DNA of 23,570 bases, from positions 1 to 23,570 of the forward strand of contig CANNTZ010000037.1 of the NCBI GenBank assembly GCA_947522735.1, read 5' to 3'. Origin of the DNA: an uncultured Oscillospiraceae bacterium (GTDB lineage Bacteria; Bacillota; Clostridia; Oscillospirales; Ruminococcaceae). Position 1 is the stretch's first letter. Each line of letters begins with the position of its first letter. This document shows, in pieces, positions 7,106-13,590 of the stretch. The position numbers and the translations under genes are program-made. The notes under the pieces are model-generated. The model ran no database searches. It was not told the origin of the DNA and saw only the letters and a list, made by a program, of their open reading frames with translations.

Positions 7106-7142
7106 CATATGAACGCTAATTCATATGAATAATTGTTCATAT
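7106..7142 (-). promoter_or_regulatory. Two overlapping palindromic operators for the ArsR-type repressor
   Basis: CATATGAA (7106-7113) and TTCATATG (7120-7127) form a perfect 8-bp inverted repeat with a 6-nt spacer. ATATGAA (7123-7129) and TTCATAT (7136-7142) form a second 7-bp repeat, also with a 6-nt spacer. The central TTCATATGAA (7120-7129) belongs to both. They cover the predicted start site just downstream of the -10 element, the usual place for SmtB/CadC operators. Confidence 0.82.
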
Positions 7143-7146
7143 ATTC

Positions 7147-7175
7147 ATTATAGTCACTTGTCTGCAGCTTGTCAA
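7147..7175 (-). promoter_or_regulatory. Promoter of the cadC-cadA operon
   Basis: On the minus strand a perfect TTGACA (7170-7175), 17-nt spacer and perfect TATAAT (7147-7152). The operators begin 5 nt downstream, so bound repressor would block the start site. Confidence 0.92.
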
Positions 7176-7235
7176 TAGGCAAAATCAAATTTTTCAAAAT
7201 TTTTTCGCGGCCTGCGCCGCAAAGCCCTCCAAATG

Positions 7236-7244
7236 TGGTATAAT
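7236..7244 (+). promoter_or_regulatory. Extended -10 promoter for the DUF2461 gene
   Basis: TGGTATAAT is an extended -10 element (TGn-TATAAT). No good -35 is seen 17 nt upstream. It lies about 37 nt before the gene start and is divergent from the metal operon promoter. Confidence 0.65.
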
Positions 7245-7280
7245 CGTGATGAAGAAAGGCTGTAAAGGGAGCTGTTGCGA

Positions 7281-7961
7281 TTGTTTACACCCAAAACAAT
7301 AGATTTTCTCGTTGAAAACCGCATAATGAACAGCCGCGAATGGTATGCCGCGCACAGGGATGACTTCCGGAGGCTGGTGTTCGAGCCGATGGCGCAGCTT
7401 GTCGGCGAGGTTGCGCCCACGGTTTCCTCAATTGATCCGCTCATCGTCACTGTGCCCAAGACCGACAAGACCATCTCCCGCATTTATCGCGACACCCGCT
7501 ATTCCAACGACAAGCTGCTCTACCGCGAGGAGATGTGGTTCTCCTTCAAGCGCGACAAGCGCCGCTTCCCGCATTATCCCGAGTTTTTCTTTGTCCTCGG
7601 CCCGCACGGCTTTTCCTATGGCTGCGGCTACTACAAGATGGGGCGCGGCGCGCTCGAAAACCTCCGACGGCTGATACTACTGCGCGATCCCGCGGCGGAG
7701 GCGGCGCTGGAGGCCTATGCCGCGCAGAACCGCTTTACGCTTGGTGGCGACAGCTACAAGCGCTCGCGCTATCCCGAGCAGCCGGAGGAGCGCCGCGAAT
7801 GGCTTGACCGGCGCGGTGGCATCTGCCTCATCCGTCACAGCCGTGACGCAACGCTGCTCTTCTCCGAAAAGCTCGGCGAGACGATAAGCCGCGATCTTGC
7901 GCTGACAAGGCCGGTCTACGACCTGTTTCTCATCGCGGAGGATGCACCGGACGTGGAATAA
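7281..7961 (+). CDS. DUF2461 domain-containing protein
   Basis: A protein of about 226 residues spanning the whole DUF2461 family length. Recognisable family parts are the N-terminal TIDFLVENRIMNSREWYAAH, then ISRIYRDTRYSNDKLLYREE, FSFKRDKRRFPHYPEFFFVL and GFSYGCGYYKM. The function of the family is not established. The start is TTG: the one at 7281 lies 9 nt from AAGGGAG, whereas TTG 7275 leaves only 3 nt, so I chose 7281. The gene stands alone between the divergent metal operon and a convergent sugar transferase, with no clear terminator in the 24 nt between the two stop codons. Confidence 0.85.
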   Translation: MFTPKTIDFLVENRIMNSREWYAAHRDDFRRLVFEPMAQLVGEVAPTVSSIDPLIVTVPKTDKTISRIYRDTRYSNDKLLYREEMWFSFKRDKRRFPHYPEFFFVLGPHGFSYGCGYYKMGRGALENLRRLILLRDPAAEAALEAYAAQNRFTLGGDSYKRSRYPEQPEERREWLDRRGGICLIRHSRDATLLFSEKLGETISRDLALTRPVYDLFLIAEDAPDVE

Positions 7962-7985
7962 TTATACAGTTCCACAGCATAACGC

Positions 7986-8762
7986 TTACAGCCGGCTCGA
8001 GGCATACCGCTTTTTTCTCTCCTTTAATTTTAACCCGTCCGCCGCGAGCCGTGCCGCCGCCGCTATGGTCTCAACAATTATCTCAGCGTCGGTGATCAGT
8101 GAAAAACGGCGCAGATAGTTGAGATTCAGGCGCATCTTTTCCGGGAGCAGGCGCCCGGCATATTCGCGCTCGGGATTTTCGGAGCCCTTCAGCAGCTCCT
8201 CCTCGTTGCGGAAACGCACGCTTGCCGCGGAGGTCATGCCCGCCGGAAGCAGCAGCGTCGCCAGCATTTCCGGCGTATATTCTTTCACAAAGCGCTCAAC
8301 CTCCGGTCGCGTCCCAACCAGCGTCATGTCGCCCGCGAGCACGTTTATCAGCTGCGGCAGCTCGTCGATGCGCAGCCGCCGCAGCACCTTGCCAACGCGG
8401 GTTATCCTTGCGTCGCCGCCCGCCGTGACGAGCGCTCCGGCGCCCACCGTCCCCGCCTTGTACATCGTGCGGAGCTTGAGTATCTCAAAAACACGTCCGC
8501 CCTGCGTCACGCGGCGCTGGCGGAACAGCGCTCCGCCCTTCGACCCGGCGCACACGGCGACGGCGGCTGCGGCCATCACCGGCGAGAGCGCCGCCAGCAG
8601 CAGCGCCGAGGCATATATGTCAAAGGCGCGCTTTATCGCAAGCTGTCCACGCTTTTGCGCAAGCAGCCTGTAATACCGTCTCACCTCGTCGCAGCGCATC
8701 GGCTCCGGCAGCTCGTCCCACTCCGGCAGCCCTCCTCCGAAAAATCGTCCGCACAAATCCAA
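7986..8762 (-). CDS. Bacterial sugar transferase (initiating phosphoglycosyl transferase)
   Basis: A 258-residue monotopic phosphoglycosyl transferase that loads a sugar phosphate from a nucleotide sugar onto undecaprenyl phosphate, the first step of many surface polysaccharides. It has KRAFDIYAS at 44-52 leading into one membrane segment (about 51-72), FRQRRVTQGGRVFEILKLRT at 80-99, and RITRVGKVLRRLRIDELPQL followed by INVLAGDMTLVGTRPE to 154, which contains the catalytic Asp-Glu pair in RIDELPQ. The short N-terminal part replaces the multi-helix domain of WbaP-like enzymes. GGAGG lies about 7 nt before ATG 8762. No other glycosyltransferase or flippase gene is in the window, so its polysaccharide is unknown. 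Confidence 0.9.
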   Translation of the reverse strand: MDLCGRFFGGGLPEWDELPEPMRCDEVRRYYRLLAQKRGQLAIKRAFDIYASALLLAALSPVMAAAAVAVCAGSKGGALFRQRRVTQGGRVFEILKLRTMYKAGTVGAGALVTAGGDARITRVGKVLRRLRIDELPQLINVLAGDMTLVGTRPEVERFVKEYTPEMLATLLLPAGMTSAASVRFRNEEELLKGSENPEREYAGRLLPEKMRLNLNYLRRFSLITDAEIIVETIAAAARLAADGLKLKERKKRYASSRL

Positions 8763-8830
8763 GCTCCTCCTTCCTTTGAGGTTGTTTTCTGTCGTTTGCG
8801 CGGCTTTATTCGGCTTTTTGCAATTTTTGA

Positions 8831-8859
8831 TTGTATTCCGTCCCCATCTGGTGTATACT
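8831..8859 (+). promoter_or_regulatory. Promoter of ddl-murF
   Basis: TTGTAT (8831-8836), 17-nt spacer, TATACT (8854-8859), giving a start near 8866 and a leader of about 68 nt. Confidence 0.6.
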
Positions 8860-8933
8860 ATTTGAGTGACGTTTGCATATTATTTCATGATATACTTTCA
8901 GACAAACGCGCGCTCACTCAAGGAGGTTTTAGC

Positions 8934-9962
8934 TTGAACATTATTGTGCTTTGCGGAGGACTATCCGCGGAGAGAGACGTTTCGCTCGTCAGCGGCCGGA
9001 TGGTCGCACAAGCGCTGCGGCGGCTTGGCCACGTTGCTGTGCTCGTTGATCTCTTTTTCGGCTATACATACCCCTATGACGACCCGAAAGACATCTTTGG
9101 CATGGAATATCACGACGACCTTGGCGGCATCACCGCAGACGTCCCCGACCTCGACGCGTTGCGAAAAAAGCGCGGCGACGACAGCCCAAGCCGCATCGGC
9201 AAGAACATTCCGGAGATATGCTCAGCCGCCGATATCGTCTTTCTCGGCCTGCACGGCGAGGACGGCGAGGACGGCAAGATACAGGCGCTGTTCGATCTCT
9301 ACGGCATAAAATATACCGGCAGCGACAGCGTCGGAAGCACGCTTGCGATGCAGAAGGCGGTCGCAAAGCAGCTCTTCTCTGCCCGCGGCATCGACACTCC
9401 GCGCGGCATCATGCTTCGCCGCGGAGAATTTCGCAGCTTCAGCCTGCCCTGCGTAGTCAAGCCGCAGAGCAGGGGCAGCTCGGTGGGCACCTCAATCGTG
9501 CACACCGATGAGGAATATCGCGCGGCGCTTGAGCTGGCCTTCAAATACGACGACGGCGTCATCGTGGAGGACTACATCAGAGGCCGCGAGTGCGACGTTG
9601 GCGTGCTGGACGGAAAGGCGCTCCCGGTCATCGAAATCTGCCCTAAATCCGGTTTTTTTGACTATCAGAACAAGTATCTCGACGACAGGACAAACGAATA
9701 CTGCCCGGCGGATATCCCGGCGGACATCGCGGATAAGATGCAAAAAGCCGCCGTCGATATCTACGATGCGCTGGGGCTCAGGGTCTATGCGCGCATGGAT
9801 TTCATCTTCGATGCGGACGGCCGCGTCTGGGCGCTTGAGGCTAACACACTGCCCGGACTGACCCCGGCCAGCCTCATGCCCAAGGAAGCAGCCGCGGCCG
9901 GACTGCCCTACGAGCGCTTTTGCGAGATAATACTTGAAAAATCACTTGAAAAATACAACTGA
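8934..9962 (+). CDS. ddl: D-alanine--D-alanine ligase
   Basis: A 342-residue cytoplasmic ATP-grasp ligase that makes D-Ala-D-Ala for peptidoglycan. The N-terminal LCGGLSAERDVSLVSG and the LGLHGEDGEDGKIQALFDLY segment are family hallmarks. CVVKPQSRGSSVGTS is the ATP-grasp core, and RMDFIFDADGRVWALEANTL followed by PGLTP holds the Mg ligands and active site. In the omega loop FDYQNKYLDD keeps the Lys-Tyr pair; D-lactate ligases have Phe in place of this Tyr, so a normal D-Ala-D-Ala product is predicted. The start is TTG 8934, 7 nt after AGGAGG (8921-8926). Longer in-frame starts lie upstream of the promoter. murF follows after 17 nt. Confidence 0.95.
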   Translation: MNIIVLCGGLSAERDVSLVSGRMVAQALRRLGHVAVLVDLFFGYTYPYDDPKDIFGMEYHDDLGGITADVPDLDALRKKRGDDSPSRIGKNIPEICSAADIVFLGLHGEDGEDGKIQALFDLYGIKYTGSDSVGSTLAMQKAVAKQLFSARGIDTPRGIMLRRGEFRSFSLPCVVKPQSRGSSVGTSIVHTDEEYRAALELAFKYDDGVIVEDYIRGRECDVGVLDGKALPVIEICPKSGFFDYQNKYLDDRTNEYCPADIPADIADKMQKAAVDIYDALGLRVYARMDFIFDADGRVWALEANTLPGLTPASLMPKEAAAAGLPYERFCEIILEKSLEKYN

Positions 9963-9979
9963 GCACCGGAGGAAACGCT

Positions 9980-11377
9980 ATGGCGATGAAGCCGCTCACA
10001 CTTGAAAGGATAGCCGAGGTCACCGGCGGCAGCTATTGCGGCGCGCCGGAGCTTGCCGCACGCATCATAACCGGCGTCGTGCGCGACAGCCGGGAGGTTC
10101 GGCCGGGCAGTCTGTTCGCCTGCATCGTTGGCGAGCGCGTTGACGGCCACGGCTTTGCAAACGCCGCCTTCGGCTCCGGAGCCGCCGCCTGTCTCGCCGA
10201 AAAGCCGCTTGCGGACGCCGAAGGTCCGTATATCCTCGTCAGCTCTACGCTTGAGGCGCTTCAGAGGCTGGCGGGCTATTACCGCTCGCTGTTTGACATT
10301 CCGTTTATCGGCATCACCGGAAGCGTCGGCAAGACTACCGCGAAAGAGATGGTCGCCTCTGCGCTCTCGGCGAAATACAACGTCCTCAGAACTCCGGCGA
10401 ACCTCAACAACGAGCTTGGCGTTCCGCTGACGCTGCTCTCGCTGCGCGAGGAGCATGAGGCCGCGGTGATAGAGATGGGCATCAGCCAGTTCGGCGAGAT
10501 GAGCCTGCTGGCAGAGCTTGTACGCCCGGATATCACCGTCATGACCAATATCGGCTACTGTCATCTTGAATTTCTCGGCGATCTTGACGGCGTGCTGCGC
10601 GCCAAAAGCGAGGTGTTCGACCATATGTCGCCCGGATCTCTTGCGATAGTCAACGGAGATGACGAGCTGCTGAGCACCTTTGAGCCGGGCCGCGGCATCG
10701 AAAAGCTCACCTTCGGCTTTGGCGAAAACAACTTCTGCCGCGCCGAAAACGTCAAATCCGACGGCTCCGGGTGCGTCTCCTGCGACGCCGTATGCGGCGG
10801 CAGAATACTGCATCTTGAAATCCCGGCGTTTGGCGGTCACATGGCGCTCGGCGCGCTTCCGGCTGTGATTGTTGCACAAAGGCTTGGGCTTTCCGACGCG
10901 GAGCTTGTGCGCGGCATTGCGTCCTATCGCACCGTCGGAGGACGCGCGAACGTTATCCCAACCGGCTGCATCACCCTCATCAACGACTGCTACAACGCAA
11001 ACCCGAACTCAATGGCGGCGTCGGTGCGCTCGCTCTGCACGCTGCCCGGCCGCCGCGTGGCTATACTCGGCGACATGAAAGAGCTTGGCGACAGCTCCGC
11101 CCTGCTGCACCGCGGCGTCGGCGAGCTTGCGGCAAAAATCGGCGTCGACTGCATGATCTGCACGGGCGTGGAGGCGCGGGCGATATACGAGGGCTTTGTG
11201 GCGTCCGGAACCGGCCGACCCGCGTATTATTTTGCTGACAAGGAGGAGCTTGTGCCGCTGCTTCCTGCGATAATACGCTACGGCGACGCGGTGCTTGTCA
11301 AGGCGTCGCACAGCATGGATTTTGACAGGATAGTCGCGGCCCTCTCCGCGCTCGACCTTGCCTGCGTCAACGCATGA
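9980..11377 (+). CDS. murF: UDP-N-acetylmuramoyl-tripeptide--D-alanyl-D-alanine ligase
   Basis: A 465-residue cytoplasmic Mur ligase that adds the D-Ala-D-Ala made by the preceding gene product to UDP-MurNAc-tripeptide. The N-terminal domain includes VVRDSREVRPGSLFACIVGE. The ATP loop is GITGSVGKTTAKEM near residue 111. NLNNELGVPLTLL and AVIEMGISQFGEM follow, and the C-terminal domain has LINDCYNANPNSMAASVRSL and AILGDMKELG. These are MurF-specific rather than MurC/D/E. GGAGGA lies about 7 nt before ATG 9980. It forms a two-gene operon with ddl. Confidence 0.96.
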   Translation: MAMKPLTLERIAEVTGGSYCGAPELAARIITGVVRDSREVRPGSLFACIVGERVDGHGFANAAFGSGAAACLAEKPLADAEGPYILVSSTLEALQRLAGYYRSLFDIPFIGITGSVGKTTAKEMVASALSAKYNVLRTPANLNNELGVPLTLLSLREEHEAAVIEMGISQFGEMSLLAELVRPDITVMTNIGYCHLEFLGDLDGVLRAKSEVFDHMSPGSLAIVNGDDELLSTFEPGRGIEKLTFGFGENNFCRAENVKSDGSGCVSCDAVCGGRILHLEIPAFGGHMALGALPAVIVAQRLGLSDAELVRGIASYRTVGGRANVIPTGCITLINDCYNANPNSMAASVRSLCTLPGRRVAILGDMKELGDSSALLHRGVGELAAKIGVDCMICTGVEARAIYEGFVASGTGRPAYYFADKEELVPLLPAIIRYGDAVLVKASHSMDFDRIVAALSALDLACVNA

Positions 11378-11385
11378 CCGCATAC

Positions 11386-11419
11386 AATAAAAAGTGGCGC
11401 ATAGCCTCAAGGCTGCGCC
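11386..11419 (-). terminator. Terminator of the hydrolase/small membrane protein operon
   Basis: GGCGC and AGCC (11396-11400, 11403-11406) pair with GGCT and GCGCC (11411-11419) around a 4-nt loop, with a 2-nt bulge. On the minus strand the stem is followed by ACTTTTTATTG. It sits between converging murF and the hydrolase pair. Confidence 0.65.
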
Positions 11420-11439
11420 CGCAAACAGGAAAACAAAGA

Positions 11440-11474
11440 CCTTCGCCGGAAAGAGGAGCTCTTTCCGGCGAAGG
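11440..11474. terminator. Perfect 16-bp hairpin between convergent genes
   Basis: The 16-nt arms at 11440-11455 and 11459-11474 are exact complements around a GAG loop. On the minus strand it is followed by the T-rich TCTTTGTTTTCCTG; on the plus strand there is no T-run. It is probably an extra terminator for the minus-strand operon or a barrier to convergent transcription. The rest of 11475-11618 shows no gene. Confidence 0.55.
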
Positions 11475-11618
11475 CGCGTCTGCTCCTGAGCGAGACGTTT
11501 TGTGCATCGCCGCCTGATACAGCGCTGACAAAGCCGTCCGTTTTCGAGCTTTTTTGTTGTGCGCCGTCTCTCCTGAGCGGTGCTTTGGCCCCGTGCTTTA
11601 TACGGGCTTACATTGTGG

Positions 11619-11828
11619 TCAAGCGATTTTCGCGCGCCCCGCGGCGCTTTTAGCAGACGGGACAAGCGCCGCGAACAGTGCGCACACCGCAGCGCCAAAC
11701 GCGCCCGCGCTGATCAACGCGCGGATGCGGCTGTTGAACGCGCCGCTCACTGCAAGCAGTCCGCCCGCCGCGGCGAGAAATATCTCCGGAAGCGCAAGCC
11801 TCCGCCGTTTCCTTTTACTCAATTGCAC
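11619..11828 (-). CDS. Small hypothetical membrane protein
   Basis: A 69-residue basic protein starting with a KRKRRR cluster, with two hydrophobic stretches (about 13-30 and 37-58). The GTG start at 11828 overlaps the end of the hydrolase gene by 14 nt and is preceded by AAGGAGG; a TTG two codons later would give a better spacing. The overlap and strong ribosome site suggest a real coupled gene, but I recognise no family, and composition alone could mimic such an ORF. Confidence 0.5.
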   Translation of the reverse strand: MQLSKRKRRRLALPEIFLAAAGGLLAVSGAFNSRIRALISAGAFGAAVCALFAALVPSAKSAAGRAKIA

Positions 11829-12777
11829 CGTCCTCCTTCGTCGTTCCGGTAAGCTCCGCTATCGCCGCCTTCAGGCGCTCCGGCTCGGCAAAGCAGCTCT
11901 CGCCGTGCGCCGCGCCTTTCGTGATGAGCAGCCGCTTTGGGGCGACGCAGGCGTCGTAGTTCTCGCGGCTCATGCGCGTCGGGACAAAATTGTCGCTGTC
12001 GCCGTGGATAAGCAGCACCGGGCGCTTCTGCGTCCGCATGGCGTCGAGCGTCGAGACGTCACGGAAGCCGTAGCCCGCAAAAATTTTGCAGATGAGGCTC
12101 GCCGTATACAGCACGGGAAAATCCGGCAAGTGGTATATCTTATTGAACACGTCGGAAAACTCATCCCATGCCGAGGTGAAGCCGCAGTCCGCGATGATTC
12201 CCCTCACGTTTTGGGGCAGCTCCAGCCCGGCGGCCATCAGCACCGTGGACGCACCCATCGAGACGCCGTGCAGGTATATGTCACAGATGCCGCGACCGTT
12301 GAGAAATTCAATCCACCTGCGGCAGTCGTAGCGCTCAAGCGCACCGAAGCCGATGTATTTCCCCTCGCTGCGTCCGTGTGAGCGCTGGTCGACAAGCAAT
12401 ATGTTGAACCCGGCGTCGTGATAGAATTTCATCAGCGCGCCAAAGTCGTTGTAGCCGTTGGAGAGATAGCCGTGGACACAGACGACGGTCCTGCGGGCGT
12501 TCTCCGCGGGAAGCCACGTCGCGCGCAGCCGCAGCCCGTCTCCGCTGGTGATCTGCACGTCCTCGGAGGGCACGGTCACCGCCCATTCGCGCGCCTCCCG
12601 CTCCGTGCGCCGCCATATGCTCAGCCTCTCGTCCTCCCCGCCGCCGGGCGCATGGTCGAGCGGCCCGCATTTCAGCCGTTTTCTCGGTATCGCGGACATG
12701 AACATCACCGCCGCCGTCGCAATATCGGCGAGCAGCAGCAGAGCCGCCGCGCCAACGGCGATCCATAGCCACATCAT
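11815..12777 (-). CDS. Membrane-anchored alpha/beta hydrolase
   Basis: A 320-residue serine hydrolase with one N-terminal helix (about 3-25) that should anchor it to the membrane. The catalytic set is visible: oxyanion His-Gly in VVCVHGYLSNG near 102, the nucleophile elbow GVSMGAS with Ser173, an acid in HGDSDNFVP near 262, and His291 in KGAAHGES. Layout resembles the Bem46/YfhR-like group, whose substrates are mostly unknown. GGAGG stands upstream of ATG 12777 (a second ATG follows directly). It leads a two-gene operon with the small membrane protein. Confidence 0.87.
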   Translation of the reverse strand: MMWLWIAVGAAALLLLADIATAAVMFMSAIPRKRLKCGPLDHAPGGGEDERLSIWRRTEREAREWAVTVPSEDVQITSGDGLRLRATWLPAENARRTVVCVHGYLSNGYNDFGALMKFYHDAGFNILLVDQRSHGRSEGKYIGFGALERYDCRRWIEFLNGRGICDIYLHGVSMGASTVLMAAGLELPQNVRGIIADCGFTSAWDEFSDVFNKIYHLPDFPVLYTASLICKIFAGYGFRDVSTLDAMRTQKRPVLLIHGDSDNFVPTRMSRENYDACVAPKRLLITKGAAHGESCFAEPERLKAAIAELTGTTKEDGAIE

Positions 12778-12811
12778 TTGACCTCATCCTCCAAACGCAT
12801 ATCCTGCTTTA

Positions 12812-12840
12812 ATTATTGCACGTCAAAGAGGTAAGGTCAA
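12812..12840 (-). promoter_or_regulatory. Promoter of the alpha/beta hydrolase operon
   Basis: On the minus strand TTGACC (12835-12840), 17-nt spacer, AATAAT (12812-12817), about 35 nt before the gene. It lies in the 99-nt gap after dut, so the hydrolase pair is probably transcribed separately from the hprK-dut run. Confidence 0.55.
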
Positions 12841-12876
12841 GCCATAATTTGGTAATTATTTGTAAACTGTTCGCGT

Positions 12877-13362
12877 TTATCTCCCTGTAGAGCCAAAGCC
12901 GCCCTCACCGCGCGAGGTGTCGTCGAGGGAATCGGTCTCGCGCCATGCCTGGAGCGCGACGGGGATGACGGCGAGCTGCGCGATGCGGTCCCCGGAGCGT
13001 ATGACGAACGGCTCGTCCGAGCGGTTATACAACCCGACCATTATCTCTCCGCGGTAGTCTGAGTCGATCACGCCGACGCAGTTGCCGGGGGTGACGCCGC
13101 GCTTGATCCCAAGGCCGCTCCTCGCGAAAATGAAGCCGCCGAAGCCGGTGGGAATCGCAGCGGCGACGCCGGTCGGGACAAGGACGGTGCTTCCCGGTGC
13201 AATTATCAGCTCTCCGCCGAAGCCCCTATCTCCGCCGTCCAAACGCGCGCCGAGCGCCGCGCACAGGTCGCACGCCGCGCTCCCGGCGGTCATCCTCTCC
13301 GGAAGCTTAGCGTCTTCGCGCAGCCGCATTGCGGCTATCTCAGCATAAAAACCCTGTTCCAT
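12877..13362 (-). CDS. dut: dUTP diphosphatase (trimeric dUTPase)
   Basis: A 161-residue cytoplasmic enzyme that splits dUTP into dUMP and pyrophosphate, keeping uracil out of DNA and feeding dTMP synthesis. All five family motifs are seen: AGSAACDL (26-33), ARSGLGIKRG (80-89), NCVGVIDSDYRGEIMVGL (94-111, with the uracil-site Tyr and catalytic Asp), GDRIAQLAV (124-132) and the mobile C-terminal RGEGGFGSTGR. ATG 13362 has AAAGGA 6 nt upstream; a longer in-frame reading upstream has no support. It is the last gene of the minus-strand run, 228 nt after the U32 gene. That gap holds no convincing gene. Confidence 0.95.
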   Translation of the reverse strand: MEQGFYAEIAAMRLREDAKLPERMTAGSAACDLCAALGARLDGGDRGFGGELIIAPGSTVLVPTGVAAAIPTGFGGFIFARSGLGIKRGVTPGNCVGVIDSDYRGEIMVGLYNRSDEPFVIRSGDRIAQLAVIPVALQAWRETDSLDDTSRGEGGFGSTGR

Positions 13363-13590
13363 AAAAAATCCTTTCCCGCGGACAGCGCCCGGGCAACGCC
13401 AGGAAGAATGGCCGCGATCCGATCCCCCGCTCACGCGCATTTCGTGCGTGCGCGCCGCCGGGATTTTACATAATCTACATCGAAAAGCTTATTCCCGCTC
13501 AACCGGCGCAGTTGAGGCTGACTCCTCCGCCTTTTTGCGCTGCTGTGGAACGGCTTGATACTATCCGCACCGCTCCGGTTTTGTCTGCGA

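Noticed and set aside
5459..7132. A 557-codon plus-strand open frame opposite the metal operon
   Set aside because: It runs antisense through both the ATPase and its repressor, including the operators, and its sequence is low-complexity antisense.
8655..8933. A longer N-terminus for the D-Ala-D-Ala ligase
   Set aside because: It would start upstream of the predicted promoter and overlap the divergent sugar transferase. TTG 8934 has a perfect ribosome site and gives the family N-terminus.
9640..9700. Possible D-Ala-D-lactate (vancomycin-tolerant) ligase
   Set aside because: The omega loop keeps the Lys-Tyr pair in FDYQNKY; lactate-type enzymes have Phe at the Tyr.
13363..13590. A gene in the 228-nt gap between the U32 gene and dut
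   Set aside because: Minus-strand frames here overlap the U32 end, lack ribosome sites and show no conserved pattern.
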